A stretch of 64,000 nucleotides of DNA from Streptomyces sp. H39-S7 (GCF_027158205.1 NZ_JAPVLU010000016.1:120241-184240); one strand, 5' to 3'; counted from the first letter of the stretch, positions 8,468-18,183 are shown. The notes: generated from the letters alone by a model not told the origin. Made by a program: numbers and translations.

Positions 8468-9031
8468 ATGACGAACACCGAGCAGCACGACGTGGCGGAC
8501 GGGCCCGCCACGGTGGTCTGGACGCGGATGGACAGCCCGATCGGCCCGCTGCTGCTCGCCGCGACCACCGTGGGGCTGGTCAGTGTCGTCTTCCGGGCCG
8601 ACGACGAGGTGACGGAGGCCTTCCTGGAGCGGCTGGGCCGTCGGCTGGGCGCGGTCCCGGTCGAGGACTCCGGGCGGCTCGCCCCCGCCGTCGCCCAGCT
8701 CCGGGCGTACTTCGCCGGGGAGCTGCGCGACTTCACCCTCGATCTGGACTGGTCGCTGACCGCCGGCTTCAACCGCCGCGTCCAGCGCGAGCTCGCCACC
8801 GGCGTGCCGTACGGCTCGGTCGTCGGCTACCAGGATCTCGCCGACCGGGTCGGCGAGCCCGGCGCCGCCCGTGCCGTCGGCACCGCCATGGGCGCCAATC
8901 CCCTGCCGATCGTCGTCCCGTGCCACCGCGTCGTGGAGAGCAACGGCGGCATCGGCGGCTTCGGCGGCGGCCTGGAGATGAAGCGCACGCTGCTGGCACT
9001 GGAAGGCGTGCTCCCGGCGCCCCTGTTCTGA
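8468..9031 (+). CDS. ogt: Methylated-DNA-[protein]-cysteine S-methyltransferase
   Basis: A 187-residue O6-alkylguanine repair protein that takes the alkyl group onto its own cysteine. The active site I-V-V-P-C-H-R-V is intact, with Cys152 as acceptor. The asparagine hinge helix region ([19 protein letters not shown]) and C-terminal G-G-F-G-G-G-L-E-M-K-R-T-L-L segment are as in the family. There is no Ada-type N-terminal regulatory domain, so it is Ogt-like. It is divergent from the AbiEi-like gene and convergent with the cupin gene, 36 bases away. The 188-base divergent region contains a direct repeat GGTCCGGCCG at 8403 and 8418. Confidence 0.95.
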   Translation: MTNTEQHDVADGPATVVWTRMDSPIGPLLLAATTVGLVSVVFRADDEVTEAFLERLGRRLGAVPVEDSGRLAPAVAQLRAYFAGELRDFTLDLDWSLTAGFNRRVQRELATGVPYGSVVGYQDLADRVGEPGAARAVGTAMGANPLPIVVPCHRVVESNGGIGGFGGGLEMKRTLLALEGVLPAPLF

Positions 9032-9067
9032 CGGGGCGGGACGGGAGCTACGGCGTCACCCCGGCTG

Positions 9068-9535
9068 TCAGGGGCAGCCCGGGTCGGCGGCGTCGACCGA
9101 CAGCGGGGCGCCTTCCGGCACCAGGTACGTGACGTACAGGACGACCGGCACCGTGCCGAGATTGCGCCCGGTGTGCACCTTGCGGGCCCCGTCCGGCTCG
9201 ATGAACGACTGGCCGGCGCTGCTGCGCTCCACCGAGCAGTCCGCCAGCGTCCTGGTCAGCGTGCCGGCCTGGACGACGGCGATCAGCGGCCCCTGGTGGT
9301 AGTGCCAGCCGGTCTCACCACCCGGCGCGATGGTGATCGTGCGCACCACGACGTCGGTGCGCCCCTTCGTCCTGATCTTCAGGCCCTCGGCGGAGGTGCC
9401 CTTGGCCAGCACCGTCGCCGTCACCCCGCTGCCCGGCGTCGCCACGGCCGCCGACGGCAGCAGCCCCAGCGCCGCCACACATCCCGCCACCGCCGCCGCT
9501 CCGCGGATCCGGCTCAGCCGCCTGCTGCTGTCCAT
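9068..9535 (-). CDS. Secreted cupin-domain protein
   Basis: A 155-residue protein with an N-terminal signal peptide (basic R-R-L-S-R-I-R-G, then a hydrophobic stretch ending in A-V-A-T around residue 33). The rest is one cupin barrel: the first motif G-G-E-T-G-W-H-Y-H supplies His ligands and the later segment G-A-R-K-V-H-T-G supplies another. Substrate and metal are unknown. It is followed on the same strand by nothing within its unit and preceded by a TPR gene 23 bases upstream, which may be co-transcribed. Confidence 0.85.
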   Translation of the reverse strand: MDSSRRLSRIRGAAAVAGCVAALGLLPSAAVATPGSGVTATVLAKGTSAEGLKIRTKGRTDVVVRTITIAPGGETGWHYHQGPLIAVVQAGTLTRTLADCSVERSSAGQSFIEPDGARKVHTGRNLGTVPVVLYVTYLVPEGAPLSVDAADPGCP

Positions 9536-9558
9536 GTACGGGGTCCCTCCGGAACGGT

Positions 9559-9924
9559 TCAGGGAGCGTCGAAGCGGGCCGCCTCGACGTAGTCGGGTCG
9601 CGGATCGAGGGCGGCGGCCAGCCGGAAGTGCCGCAGCGCCTCATCCGGACGGTTGGCGCGCTGCAGCGTCCGGGCGAGCGCGAAGTGCGCGAAGGCGTTG
9701 TCGGGCTCGCGCTCCAGCACTATCTGGAACTCGAGCTCGGCCGGACGCAGTTGGGCGGCGGCGAAGAAGGACCGGGCCCGCAGCAGGCGCGCGGCGGTGT
9801 TCTCCGGGTGGGCGGCGATGACCGAGTCCAGCAACTTCACCGCTCCGCCCGGGTCGCGGGCTGCCAGCAACTGCTCCGCGGCACGGAAATCGATGACGTG
9901 GGTCTCGGGGGTCTGCTCGGCCAC
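9559..9924 (-). CDS. Small TPR protein
   Basis: A 121-residue protein of about three tetratricopeptide repeats. Typical TPR spacing is seen in A-H-P-E-N-T-A-A-R-L-L-R-A-R, the following A-E-L-E-F-Q-I-V-L-E-R-E-P-D-N-A-F-A-H-F repeat, and R-P-D-E-A-L-R-H-F-R-L-A. It lacks signal or membrane segments, so it is probably a cytoplasmic binding scaffold. The GTG at 9924 follows GGGAGG and matches the short form usual in Streptomyces; the longer frame starting at 10002 would add 26 residues without a good ribosome site. Partners are unknown. Confidence 0.85.
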   Translation of the reverse strand: MAEQTPETHVIDFRAAEQLLAARDPGGAVKLLDSVIAAHPENTAARLLRARSFFAAAQLRPAELEFQIVLEREPDNAFAHFALARTLQRANRPDEALRHFRLAAALDPRPDYVEAARFDAP

Positions 9925-10029
9925 GGCCGCCTCCCTTCCATCGTTCGGGTGACGACTGATCGTCGGCACAGACATACCCAACGCGGTCCCCCGCAATCGC
10001 ATTCCGGGCGGTCCCGCGCCGGCCGGGCG

Positions 10030-10629
10030 CTACTGCCCGGCGCGGTCGCGCAACTGCTGCCAGACCCGCTTGACCTGGGGTTCGAGGGCGTCCAGGGGGC
10101 CGTCGTTGTCCAGCACGACGTCGGCGACGGCGAGCCGTTGCCCGCGGGTGGCCTGGACCGCCATCCGGGAGCGTGCCTCGGTCTCGTCCATGCCGCGCAG
10201 CCGCACCAGGCGGTCGATTTGGGTGTCGGTGGACGCGTCCACCACCACGACCAGGTCGTAGAGTTTCGCGAGCCCGTTCTCGGCGAGCAGCGGCACGTCA
10301 TGGACCACGATGTCGTCCGGGCCCGCGGCGCCCTCCAGTTCGGCCGACCTGCGGCCCACCAGCGGATGCACGATCGCGTTCAGGGCCCGCAGCCCGGCGG
10401 GGTCGGCGAAGACGATCGAGCCCAGCTTGGGGCGGTCGAGCGCGCCGTCGGAAGTCAGCACCTCCGCCCCGAACTCGGCCACCACGGCGGCCAGCCCCGG
10501 CGACCCGGGTTCCACGACCTCCCGGGCGATCTTGTCCGCGTCCACGACGACCGCTCCGTACGACGCGAGCAGCCGTGACACTTCGCTCTTGCCGGCGCCG
10601 ATTCCACCGGTCAGGCCCACCTTCAGCAT
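10030..10629 (-). CDS. coaE: Dephospho-CoA kinase
   Basis: A 199-residue kinase that phosphorylates dephospho-CoA in the last step of coenzyme A synthesis. The P-loop G-G-I-G-A-G-K-S is at residues 8-15, followed by the conserved D-A-D-K-I-A-R-E segment and the P-L-L-A-E-N motif. The length is that of the single-domain enzyme, without the C-terminal extension seen in mycobacteria. It stands alone, with a strong terminator for the upstream PAC2 gene behind it. Confidence 0.96.
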   Translation of the reverse strand: MLKVGLTGGIGAGKSEVSRLLASYGAVVVDADKIAREVVEPGSPGLAAVVAEFGAEVLTSDGALDRPKLGSIVFADPAGLRALNAIVHPLVGRRSAELEGAAGPDDIVVHDVPLLAENGLAKLYDLVVVVDASTDTQIDRLVRLRGMDETEARSRMAVQATRGQRLAVADVVLDNDGPLDALEPQVKRVWQQLRDRAGQ

Positions 10630-10717
10630 GGCGTCAGCCTAGGCCCTGTCGTCGAACCGGCGCCTGCCCGGCGGGCGGACGCCGCCTGTTCGCAGACAGG
10701 TCCCAGGCCTTGTCCGC

Positions 10718-10764
10718 ACGCGCAGGAGCGGCCGGTCAGCACCTGACCGGCCGCTCCTGCGCGT
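10718..10764 (-). terminator. 22-bp perfect terminator hairpin after the PAC2 gene
   Basis: A perfect 22-bp stem (10718-10739 with 10743-10764) with a 3-base loop lies 13 bases past the PAC2 gene's stop codon. It has no T-run, as is usual in Streptomyces. It is one of the longest perfect hairpins in the window. Confidence 0.85.
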
Positions 10765-10776
10765 CTTCCACCGCCG

Positions 10777-11712
10777 TCAGCTTCCGTCGTCCTCCCGGTC
10801 CGCGAGGAAGCGTTCGAACTCGGCCCCGAGGTCGTCGGCCGACGGCAGGTCGACCGGCTCGGCAATGAGGCTCTCCCGCGTCATCGAACCGGCCACCGCG
10901 TCGTACTGGCTCTCCAGCCCGCGGACGACCGAGACCAGCTCGCCGTCGCCCTCGGCGACCTGGCGGTCGATCTCGCCGCGCACGGTGTGCGCCTCGGCGC
11001 GCAGCGCGTGCGCCACCTCGGGCAGGACCAGGCCGGTGGCAGCGGTGATCGCCTCGAGCACCGCGAGCGCCGCGTCCGGGTACGGGGAACGCGACAGGTA
11101 GTGCGGCACGTGCGCGGCGACACCCAGGACGTCGCGGCCCGCCTCGGCGAGCCGCAGCTCGATGAGGGATTCGGCGCTGCCGGGCACCGTCGCCTCGTCG
11201 AACCAGCTGCGGTGGCCGGGCATCAGGTCCACCCGGTTGCCGTGCGGGGTCAGACCGACCGGGCGGGTGTGCGGGACGCCCATCGGGATGCCGTGGAAGT
11301 TGATGGCCAGCCGCACCCCGAGCCGCTCGACGATCTGCAGCACGGCCGCGGCGAAGCGCTCCCACTCGACGTCCGGCTCGGAGCCGGTCAGCAGCAGGAA
11401 GGGCGTTTCCGTGGTGTCACGGACCAGGTAGAGGGCGATCTCCGGTGCCTCGTACCCCGACCAGTGGTCGCGTTCGAAGAGCATCAGGGGCCGGCGCGCG
11501 CGGTAGTCGACCAGCCGGTCGGCGTCGAACCTGGCCACCAGCTGGTTGTCGAGCCGGTCCAGCAGCTGCTCCGCGATCTGCTCGCCGGTGTCCCCCGCGT
11601 CGATGTACCCCTCCAGGTGGTACAGCAGCACGGGGCCGGTCTCCCCGACCGCCTCGTCCACGGCCTCGGCGCCGCCCGGCACGAATTCGTACAGCCCCTG
11701 CGGATCCAGCAC
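10777..11712 (-). CDS. PAC2-family protein
   Basis: A 311-residue PAC2-family protein. The fold is named after eukaryotic proteasome assembly chaperone 2, and actinobacterial members have no settled function. Typical segments are [12 protein letters not shown] near residue 30, D-Y-R-A-R-R-P near 68, L-L-L-T-G-S-E-P-D near 107, and [15 protein letters not shown] near 140. The C-terminal 60 residues are acidic and helical. It starts at a GTG at 11712; GAGGAGG lies about 12 bases upstream. It is followed by the 22-bp terminator. Confidence 0.88.
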   Translation of the reverse strand: MLDPQGLYEFVPGGAEAVDEAVGETGPVLLYHLEGYIDAGDTGEQIAEQLLDRLDNQLVARFDADRLVDYRARRPLMLFERDHWSGYEAPEIALYLVRDTTETPFLLLTGSEPDVEWERFAAAVLQIVERLGVRLAINFHGIPMGVPHTRPVGLTPHGNRVDLMPGHRSWFDEATVPGSAESLIELRLAEAGRDVLGVAAHVPHYLSRSPYPDAALAVLEAITAATGLVLPEVAHALRAEAHTVRGEIDRQVAEGDGELVSVVRGLESQYDAVAGSMTRESLIAEPVDLPSADDLGAEFERFLADREDDGS

Positions 11713-11803
11713 TGTGATCGTTCCTCCTCGTTCTTCCTCCTCGGAAACGTGCGAGGAGCTGGGAGCATTCCCGCATCCGGGCCCGCTTCACCCCCTGACA
11801 ACG

Positions 11804-11842
11804 CGGAAGGCCCGCCCCCCTCGCGGGGGAACGGGCCTTCCG
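11804..11842 (-). terminator. rpsA terminator
   Basis: An 11-bp outer stem (CGGAAGGCCCG, 11804-11814, with 11832-11842) with an inner C-run/G-run pairing lies 28 bases past the rpsA stop. Confidence 0.8.
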
Positions 11843-11870
11843 TCCGTACGGCTACCTGCGGGTCAGAGCG

Positions 11871-13379
11871 TCAGCTCTGGCCGCCGGCCAGCTTCTCGCG
11901 GAGCGCGGCCAGTGCCTCGTCCGACGCCAGGGCGCCGGAGTTGTCGTCCGACTCCGAGGAGTAGGAACCGCCGCCACCGAGACCGGCGGAGCTGACGGCG
12001 CCGGCGGGAGCCGCAGCACCCTCGGCCTCCGCCTTCTCGTCGGCCTCGCGGGACTTGATGACCTGGGCCTGGTGCTGCTCGAAGCGGGTCTGGGCCGTGG
12101 CGTACTGGCCTTCCCACGCCTCGCGCTGGGTCTCGAAGCCCTCGAGCCAGTCGTTGGTCTCGGGGTCGAAGCCCTCGGGGTAGATGTAGTTCCCCTGGTC
12201 GTCGTACGACGCGGCCATGCCGTACAGGGTCGGGTCGAACTCGACCGTGGCCGGGTCGGCACCGAAGGCCTCGTTGGCCTGCTTCAGCGAGAGGCTGATG
12301 CGGCGGCGCTCGAGGTCGATGTCGATGACCTTGACGAAGATCTCGTCGTTGACCTGGACGACCTGCTCCGGGATCTCCACGTGGCGCTCGGCCAGCTCGG
12401 AGATGTGGACCAGGCCCTCGATGCCCTCGTCGACGCGCACGAACGCACCGAACGGGACGAGCTTGGTGACCTTACCGGGAACGACCTGGCCGATCTGGTG
12501 CGTCCGGGCGAACTGCTGCCACGGGTCTTCCTGCGTCGCCTTCAGCGACAGGGAGACACGCTCGCGGTCCATGTCCACGTCGAGAACCTCGACGGTGACT
12601 TCCTGGCCGACCTCGACAACCTCGGAGGGGTGGTCGATGTGCTTCCAGGACAGCTCGGAGACGTGCACGAGACCGTCAACGCCGCCGAGGTCCACGAACG
12701 CACCGAAGTTGACGATCGAGGAGACGACGCCGGAGCGGACCTGGCCCTTCTGCAGGGTCGTGAGGAAGGTCTGACGGACCTCGCTCTGGGTCTGCTCGAG
12801 CCAGGCACGGCGGGACAGGACCACGTTGTTGCGGTTCTTGTCCAGCTCGATGATCTTGGCCTCGAGCTCCTTGCCCACGTACGGCTGGAGGTCGCGGACA
12901 CGACGCATCTCGACGAGCGAGGCCGGCAGGAAGCCGCGGAGGCCGATGTCCAGGATGAGACCACCCTTGACGACCTCGATGACGGTACCGGTGACGATCC
13001 CGTCTTCTTCCTTGATCTTCTCGATGGTGCCCCAGGCACGCTCGTACTGAGCGCGCTTCTTCGAGAGGATCAGGCGGCCTTCCTTGTCCTCCTTCTGGAG
13101 AACAAGGGCTTCGATCTCGTCGCCGACCTTGACGACCTCATTGGGGTCGACGTCGTGCTTGATCGAAAGCTCGCGGGACGGGATGACGCCCTCGGTCTTG
13201 TAACCGATGTCGAGCAGGACCTCGTCCCGGTCGACCTTTACGATCACGCCTTCGACGATGTCGCCGTCGTTGAAGTACTTGATCGTCGCATCGATCGCTG
13301 CGAGGAAGTCTTCCTCGGAACCGATGTCGTTGACCGCCACCTGCGGGGTGGTGCGCGTTGCCTCGGTGCTGCTCGTCAT
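11871..13379 (-). CDS. rpsA: 30S ribosomal protein S1
   Basis: A 502-residue S1 protein, which helps mRNA bind the small ribosomal subunit. Four S1 (OB-fold) domains are seen at roughly residues 36-105, 120-190, 208-277 and 295-364, the latter two with the V-N-F-G-A-F-V-D-L and V-P-F-G-A-F-V-R-V signatures. A long acidic, low-complexity tail ends the protein. Four rather than six domains is normal for actinobacteria. The ATG at 13379 has a GGAG site; the open frame upstream is leader. A good promoter lies about 195 bases upstream. Confidence 0.97.
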   Translation of the reverse strand: MTSSTEATRTTPQVAVNDIGSEEDFLAAIDATIKYFNDGDIVEGVIVKVDRDEVLLDIGYKTEGVIPSRELSIKHDVDPNEVVKVGDEIEALVLQKEDKEGRLILSKKRAQYERAWGTIEKIKEEDGIVTGTVIEVVKGGLILDIGLRGFLPASLVEMRRVRDLQPYVGKELEAKIIELDKNRNNVVLSRRAWLEQTQSEVRQTFLTTLQKGQVRSGVVSSIVNFGAFVDLGGVDGLVHVSELSWKHIDHPSEVVEVGQEVTVEVLDVDMDRERVSLSLKATQEDPWQQFARTHQIGQVVPGKVTKLVPFGAFVRVDEGIEGLVHISELAERHVEIPEQVVQVNDEIFVKVIDIDLERRRISLSLKQANEAFGADPATVEFDPTLYGMAASYDDQGNYIYPEGFDPETNDWLEGFETQREAWEGQYATAQTRFEQHQAQVIKSREADEKAEAEGAAAPAGAVSSAGLGGGGSYSSESDDNSGALASDEALAALREKLAGGQS

Positions 13380-13698
13380 ATGGGGAAGGGCTCCGGTACG
13401 GACAGAAGTTGTAGGTACTGCTACGCCAGGACCCGTGATCGCACTGCCGAAGCCGGACAGCCGCAAAGCAGACCTTCCAAAAATACGATTCGGAGAGTCG
13501 CCTCGAGGACCGAGGGGAACAACCAGTGCGAGCGCAACCTGCTACGTCTGAGGTGCGCAGGCCCGCAGCGCAACTTGTAGCATACGGGGGCAGCCGGACA
13601 GGGTCAATGCGCGAAGGCCCCACGTAGGGCAGAACAGCCCATACCCGGCCGAAGTCTCCCCGTCACAGGTCCAACCAGAGAGTACGACGACAACCGCG
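13380..13698. other. Divergent intergenic region rpsA / methyltransferase
   Basis: These 319 bases carry the rpsA promoter near 13579-13607 and an rpsA leader of about 190 bases. No gene or terminator was seen. No clear promoter or strong ribosome site was found for the rightward methyltransferase gene, whose ATG is preceded by GACGACAACCGCG. Confidence 0.6.
13579..13607 (-). promoter_or_regulatory. rpsA promoter
   Basis: On the minus strand TTGACC (13607-13602) and TATGCT (13584-13579) are separated by exactly 17 bases, a near-consensus housekeeping sigma promoter. Transcription would start near 13572 and give a leader of about 190 bases, long enough for S1 autoregulation. Confidence 0.75.
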
Positions 13699-14517
13699 AT
13701 GAGCCAAGGACCCGAACCAGAAGCCACCCGGCGTACCGCCGGCGTCACGGAAAGCAGCCGGGCCAACCGCGGCTGGTGGGACCGGAACGCCGACGAGTAC
13801 CAGGTCGAGCACGGAGCGTTCCTCGGCGACGGGAACTTCGTCTGGGGACCGGAAGGTCTCGACGAGGCGGACGCGGGGCTGCTCGGCCCCGCCGCGGAAC
13901 TCGCGGGCCGGGCGGTACTGGAGATCGGCGCGGGCGCGGCGCAGTGCTCGCGCTGGCTGGCGTCGCGCGGCGCGCGCCCGGTCGCCCTCGACCTCTCCCA
14001 CCGGCAACTGCAGCACGCGCGCCGGATCGACGAGGAGTCGGCGGACGGCGGTTTCCCGCTCGTGCAGGCCGACGCCGGGACGCTGCCCTTCGCCGACGGC
14101 TCGTTCGACCTGGCGTGCTCGGCGTACGGCGCGCTCCCCTTCGTCGCCGACCCCGAACGCGTGCAGCGCGAGGTGCACCGCGTGCTGCGGCCCGGCGGGC
14201 GCTGGGTCTTCTCCGTCACCCACCCCATCCGCTGGGCCTTCCCCGACGAGCCCGGCCGCGAGGGGCTGACCGCGGTCTCCTCCTACTTCGACCGCACCCC
14301 CTACGTCGAGCAGGACGAGCGCGGGCTCGCCGAGTACGTCGAGCACCACCGCACCCTCGGCGACCGGGTGCGGGAGATCGCCGCGGCCGGCTTCCGGCTG
14401 GTTGACCTCGTCGAGCCGCAGTGGCCGGAGTGGAACACCCAGGAGTGGGGCGGCTGGTCGCCGCTGCGCGGGACCGTCCTGCCGGGCACCGCGATCTTCG
14501 TCTGCGTACGGGGCTGA
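13699..14517 (+). CDS. Class I SAM-dependent methyltransferase
   Basis: A 272-residue methyltransferase. The SAM-binding motif I is V-L-E-I-G-A-G-A-A-Q near residue 74, followed by the acidic A-L-D-L-S end of strand 2 and the motif L-P-F-A-D-G-S-F-D-L (residues about 132-141) typical of UbiE/BioC-like enzymes. A trailing W-P-E-W-N-T-Q-E-W-G-G-W segment is rich in tryptophan. The methyl acceptor is unknown. The next gene, hrpB, lies 61 bases downstream on the same strand. Confidence 0.88.
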   Translation: MSQGPEPEATRRTAGVTESSRANRGWWDRNADEYQVEHGAFLGDGNFVWGPEGLDEADAGLLGPAAELAGRAVLEIGAGAAQCSRWLASRGARPVALDLSHRQLQHARRIDEESADGGFPLVQADAGTLPFADGSFDLACSAYGALPFVADPERVQREVHRVLRPGGRWVFSVTHPIRWAFPDEPGREGLTAVSSYFDRTPYVEQDERGLAEYVEHHRTLGDRVREIAAAGFRLVDLVEPQWPEWNTQEWGGWSPLRGTVLPGTAIFVCVRG

Positions 14518-14578
14518 CCGCGGCGTACGGGACCGACCGCGGCGTCCGCGGCCTGACCGACGAGGGCACACTGGGCGG

Positions 14579-17143
14579 GTGATCCGCACCGGCTCCCTCG
14601 ACCTGCCCGTCCAGACCGTCGTGCCCGCACTGCTGCGGGCGCTCGACGAGCGGGGGTGCGCCGTGCTCGCCGCCCCACCCGGCACGGGGAAGACCACCCT
14701 CGTCCCGCTCGCGCTGGCCGGACTGCTCCCCCAGTACGGACAGGCCCCGCACCGGGTGCTGGTGGCCGAGCCGCGCCGGATGGCGGCGCGGGCCGCCGCC
14801 CGGCGGATGGCGTGGCTGCTCGGGGAGAGCGTCGGCGCGCGGATCGGCTTCACCGTGCGCGGCGAGCGGAAGGTCTCGGCGGAGACGGTCGTCGAAGTGG
14901 TGACGACCGGGGTGCTGCTGCAGCGGCTGCAGCGCGACCCGGAACTGGCCGGGGTCACCACCGTCGTGCTGGACGAATGCCACGAGCGGCATCTGGACGC
15001 CGATACTTCGATGGCGTTCCTGCTGGACGTACGCGCGGCACTGCGCCCGGAACTGCGGGTCGTCGCGGCCTCCGCCACCTCGGACACCGCGGCCTGGGCC
15101 GCGCTGGTCGGGGGCGCGGACGGCGCCGCCCCGGTGGTCGAGGCCGAGGGGATCCTGCACCCGGTCGCGGTGGAGTGGGCGCCGCCCGCCCGCCCGTTGC
15201 GGCCCCCGCACGGGATGCGGGTCGATCCGGCGCTGCTGGAGCATGTGGCGGCGGTGGTACGGCGGGCCCTGCGGGAGAAGGAAGGGGACGTGCTGTGCTT
15301 CCTGCCGGGCGTCGGGGAGATCGCGCGGGTCGCCGGAATGCTGAACGGGGCGGGCGACGGGTCCGATGTCGAGGTGCTGCAACTGCACGGGCGGGCGCCG
15401 GCCGCCGTGCAGGACGCGGCGCTCGCGCCGGGCACCCGCCGCCGGGTGCTGCTGGCCACGTCGGTGGCCGAGTCGAGCCTGACCGTCCCCGGGGTGCGGA
15501 TCGTGGTGGACGGCGGGCTGGCGCGCGAGCCGCGGGTGGACCACGCGCGCGGCCTCGACGCGCTGACGACGGTGCGGGTCTCGCACGCGTCGGCCCGTCA
15601 GCGGGCCGGGCGCGCCGGGCGCGAGGGGCCGGGAACGGTCTACCGCTGCTGGTCGGAGGCGGACGACGCCGGGCATCCGCGCCGGTCCGCACCGGAGATC
15701 TCCGTCGCCGACCTCGCCGCCTTCGCGCTCCAGGCGGCCTGCTGGGGCGACCCGGACGCCACCGGCCTCGCGCTGCTCGACGCCCCTCCGGCGGGCGCGA
15801 TGGGCGCGGCCCGCGAGGTGCTCCTCGCGGTCGGCGCGGTCTCCGCCGACGGCCGGGCCACCGACCGCGGCAAGCGGCTCAGCCGGCTGGGCGTGCACCC
15901 ACGGCTGGCCCGCGCGCTGCTCGACGGGGCCCGCGCGGTCGGTGCGCGCCGCGCCGCCGAGGTCGTGGCGCTGCTCAGCGAGGAGCCGCCGCGCGACTAC
16001 GGCGACGACCTGGCCGCCGCCTGGCGGCAGGCCCGGCGCGGCGGTGACGGCTACGCGGCGCGCTGGCGCGCGGAGGCGGGGCGGCTGGAGTCGTCGCTGC
16101 GCCAGGCCGGGGCGGCCGGCGGCTCCGCCGGGGCGGCCGGCCCCGGGGGCGACGACGCGGCCGCCGGGCTGGTGGCCGCGCTCGCCTTCCCCGAGCGGGT
16201 GGCCCGGGCGCGCGGCGCCGGCACGTATCTGATGGCGTCGGGAACGGCGGCGGAGCTGGGGGCCGGCTCCCGGCTCGGGACGCCCGGCTGGCTGGCCGTC
16301 GCGGTCGCCGACCGGCCGGTGGCAGCGGTGTCGGCGCGGGTCCGGCTGGCCGCGGTGATCGACGAGGCGACCGCCCGCACCGCGGCGGCTCCGCTGCTGG
16401 CGGCGGGCGAGGAGGTGCGCTGGTCGGACGGCGACGTGGTGGCCCGCTCGGTGGAGCGGCTGGGCGCCGTGGAGCTCACGGCGCGTCCGCTGCGCTCGCC
16501 GGACCGGGCGCTGCTGCGCGCCGCCGTCGCCGAAGGGCTGCGGCGGGAGGGCACCGGGCTGCTGCGCTGGTCGCGTGACGCGCAGGACACCCGCCGCCGG
16601 CTGGCGTTCCTGCACCGGGAGCTGGGCGCGCCGTGGCCGGACGTCTCGGAGCAGGCGCTGCTGGAGGGGATGGACGACTGGCTGGGGCCCGAGCTGTCCG
16701 CGGCCCGGCGTCGCGCGGATCTGGAGCGTATCGACGCGGGCGGCCCGCTCAACCGGCTGCTGCCGTGGGCGGGCGGCGCCGCCGCCCGGTTCGGCGAACT
16801 CGCCCCGGAGCGGGTCGAGGTGCCCAGCGGTTCACGGATCCGGGTGGACTACGAGGGCGACCAGCCGGTGCTGGCCGTCAAGCTCCAGGAGCTGTTCGGC
16901 TGGCAGGAGACACCGCGGATCGCGGGCGGGCGCGTACCGCTCCTCGTCCATCTGCTCTCCCCCGCGGGCCGGCCCGCCGCCGTCACCGCCGACCTCGCCT
17001 CGTTCTGGCAGGGCGGCTACCGCTCGGTCCGCGCCGAGCTGCGCGGCCGCTACCCCAAGCACCCGTGGCCCGAGGACCCGTCGACCGCCGCACCCACCCG
17101 CCGGGTCAGCCGGCGCCCTCCCGCGGACGGTCTCAAGCGATGA
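14579..17143 (+). CDS. hrpB: ATP-dependent RNA helicase HrpB
   Basis: An 854-residue DEAH-type helicase. Walker A A-P-P-G-T-G-K-T-T is at residues 32-40, the Walker B box is D-E-C-H-E-R-H, motif III is S-A-T-S, and motif VI is Q-R-A-G-R-A-G-R. A helicase-associated domain and the C-terminal HrpB domain follow, giving full family length. Its cellular role is poorly known in actinobacteria. The start is the GTG at 14579; the longer open frame adds 59 residues overlapping the methyltransferase. The last 11 bases overlap the oppositely directed DUF3068 gene. Confidence 0.93.
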   Translation: MIRTGSLDLPVQTVVPALLRALDERGCAVLAAPPGTGKTTLVPLALAGLLPQYGQAPHRVLVAEPRRMAARAAARRMAWLLGESVGARIGFTVRGERKVSAETVVEVVTTGVLLQRLQRDPELAGVTTVVLDECHERHLDADTSMAFLLDVRAALRPELRVVAASATSDTAAWAALVGGADGAAPVVEAEGILHPVAVEWAPPARPLRPPHGMRVDPALLEHVAAVVRRALREKEGDVLCFLPGVGEIARVAGMLNGAGDGSDVEVLQLHGRAPAAVQDAALAPGTRRRVLLATSVAESSLTVPGVRIVVDGGLAREPRVDHARGLDALTTVRVSHASARQRAGRAGREGPGTVYRCWSEADDAGHPRRSAPEISVADLAAFALQAACWGDPDATGLALLDAPPAGAMGAAREVLLAVGAVSADGRATDRGKRLSRLGVHPRLARALLDGARAVGARRAAEVVALLSEEPPRDYGDDLAAAWRQARRGGDGYAARWRAEAGRLESSLRQAGAAGGSAGAAGPGGDDAAAGLVAALAFPERVARARGAGTYLMASGTAAELGAGSRLGTPGWLAVAVADRPVAAVSARVRLAAVIDEATARTAAAPLLAAGEEVRWSDGDVVARSVERLGAVELTARPLRSPDRALLRAAVAEGLRREGTGLLRWSRDAQDTRRRLAFLHRELGAPWPDVSEQALLEGMDDWLGPELSAARRRADLERIDAGGPLNRLLPWAGGAAARFGELAPERVEVPSGSRIRVDYEGDQPVLAVKLQELFGWQETPRIAGGRVPLLVHLLSPAGRPAAVTADLASFWQGGYRSVRAELRGRYPKHPWPEDPSTAAPTRRVSRRPPADGLKR

Positions 17144-18134
17144 CCGGCTGCGGGTCGGGGTCGGGTTCGCGCAGCGGGTCGAGCGGGGCCGGGTCGGCCG
17201 GGCGGCGGCCGCGCGCCTCCAGGAACAGGCTCAGCGCGAGCAGGGCGACGCCCAGGATCAGGAAGCCCCAGGGGAGGTAGCTGGTCAGCAGCAGGATGAG
17301 TTGGCGCTGCGACTTCACCAGGTCGACGGTGGAGTCGATGTAGTCCTCGCGCATCTTGACCTCACCGGCGAAGACGGTCACCGGCTTGGTGTCGGGCGCC
17401 TGCGGGAAGCGCAGCTCCTCGCGGTGGACCTCCTCGCCGTTGACCGGGGCGCCGGTGGTCGGGTCGACCCAGAACTTGCGCACGGTGGTGTACCAGCGCT
17501 CCACCGACCCGCCGAGCGACTCCTCGGTGACGCCGCCGGGCATCTTCTTCGGCAGCGGGACCTTCACCCAGGGGACCGTCTGCTCGAAGTAGTAGACGGA
17601 CAGGCCGCGGAAGTTCTGCGTCGCCTTGTAGTGGATGGGCGCGGACGTCCGGGACTGCGCGTCGAAGTAGAAGTAGTCGCGCTGCTCGGTGAGGAAGGGG
17701 AACTTGAACTCCACGCCCTCCCGGTGCACCGGGTCGCCGTCGACGCTCTCGCTCGCGGTGTGGACCGGGTCCTGGGTGTGGGCGTCGAAGACGTAGCGCT
17801 CCGGGATCTCCGAGACCATCTTGCCGTCCGGGCCGGCCACGAAGGACAGCGCGTCCCAGACCACGACGTCGCGGCCGGTGTCCGCCTTGACCTTCCTGGC
17901 CTCCGCGACGTTGCCCTTGAGCGTCTGGACGATGCTGAGTTTGGGGACGATCTGCGGCTTGAGCGAGAGGTAGTCGACGAGGAGGGTGGCGTTCTTCGCC
18001 TCCAGGACCACCGCCTGGTACTCGTTGGCCGGCACCTTGGCCAGTCGCGGGAAGGCGTACCAGCGCATCAGGGGCGACAGGGTCGCGAAGAAGACGGCGA
18101 AGGCGAGCAGCACCAGGCTGGACTTGCGGCGCAT
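17133..18134 (-). CDS. DUF3068 (PorA-like) membrane protein
   Basis: A 333-residue protein with a membrane segment near residues 5-24, a large extracytoplasmic beta-rich region with many aromatic residues, and a second membrane helix near residues 285-308, ending in a short proline-rich cytoplasmic tail. This layout matches the DUF3068 family, sometimes labelled PorA-family. Its function in Streptomyces is unknown; an envelope role fits its neighbours. GGAGGGGG precedes the ATG. The 3' end overlaps hrpB by 11 bases. The 44-residue membrane peptide gene is 49 bases upstream on the same strand. Confidence 0.82.
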   Translation of the reverse strand: MRRKSSLVLLAFAVFFATLSPLMRWYAFPRLAKVPANEYQAVVLEAKNATLLVDYLSLKPQIVPKLSIVQTLKGNVAEARKVKADTGRDVVVWDALSFVAGPDGKMVSEIPERYVFDAHTQDPVHTASESVDGDPVHREGVEFKFPFLTEQRDYFYFDAQSRTSAPIHYKATQNFRGLSVYYFEQTVPWVKVPLPKKMPGGVTEESLGGSVERWYTTVRKFWVDPTTGAPVNGEEVHREELRFPQAPDTKPVTVFAGEVKMREDYIDSTVDLVKSQRQLILLLTSYLPWGFLILGVALLALSLFLEARGRRPADPAPLDPLREPDPDPQPVIA

Positions 18135-18183
18135 CGGGACGCTTCCCCCTCCTATGTGGTGACGGCCTGCGGTCGCGGCCGGT

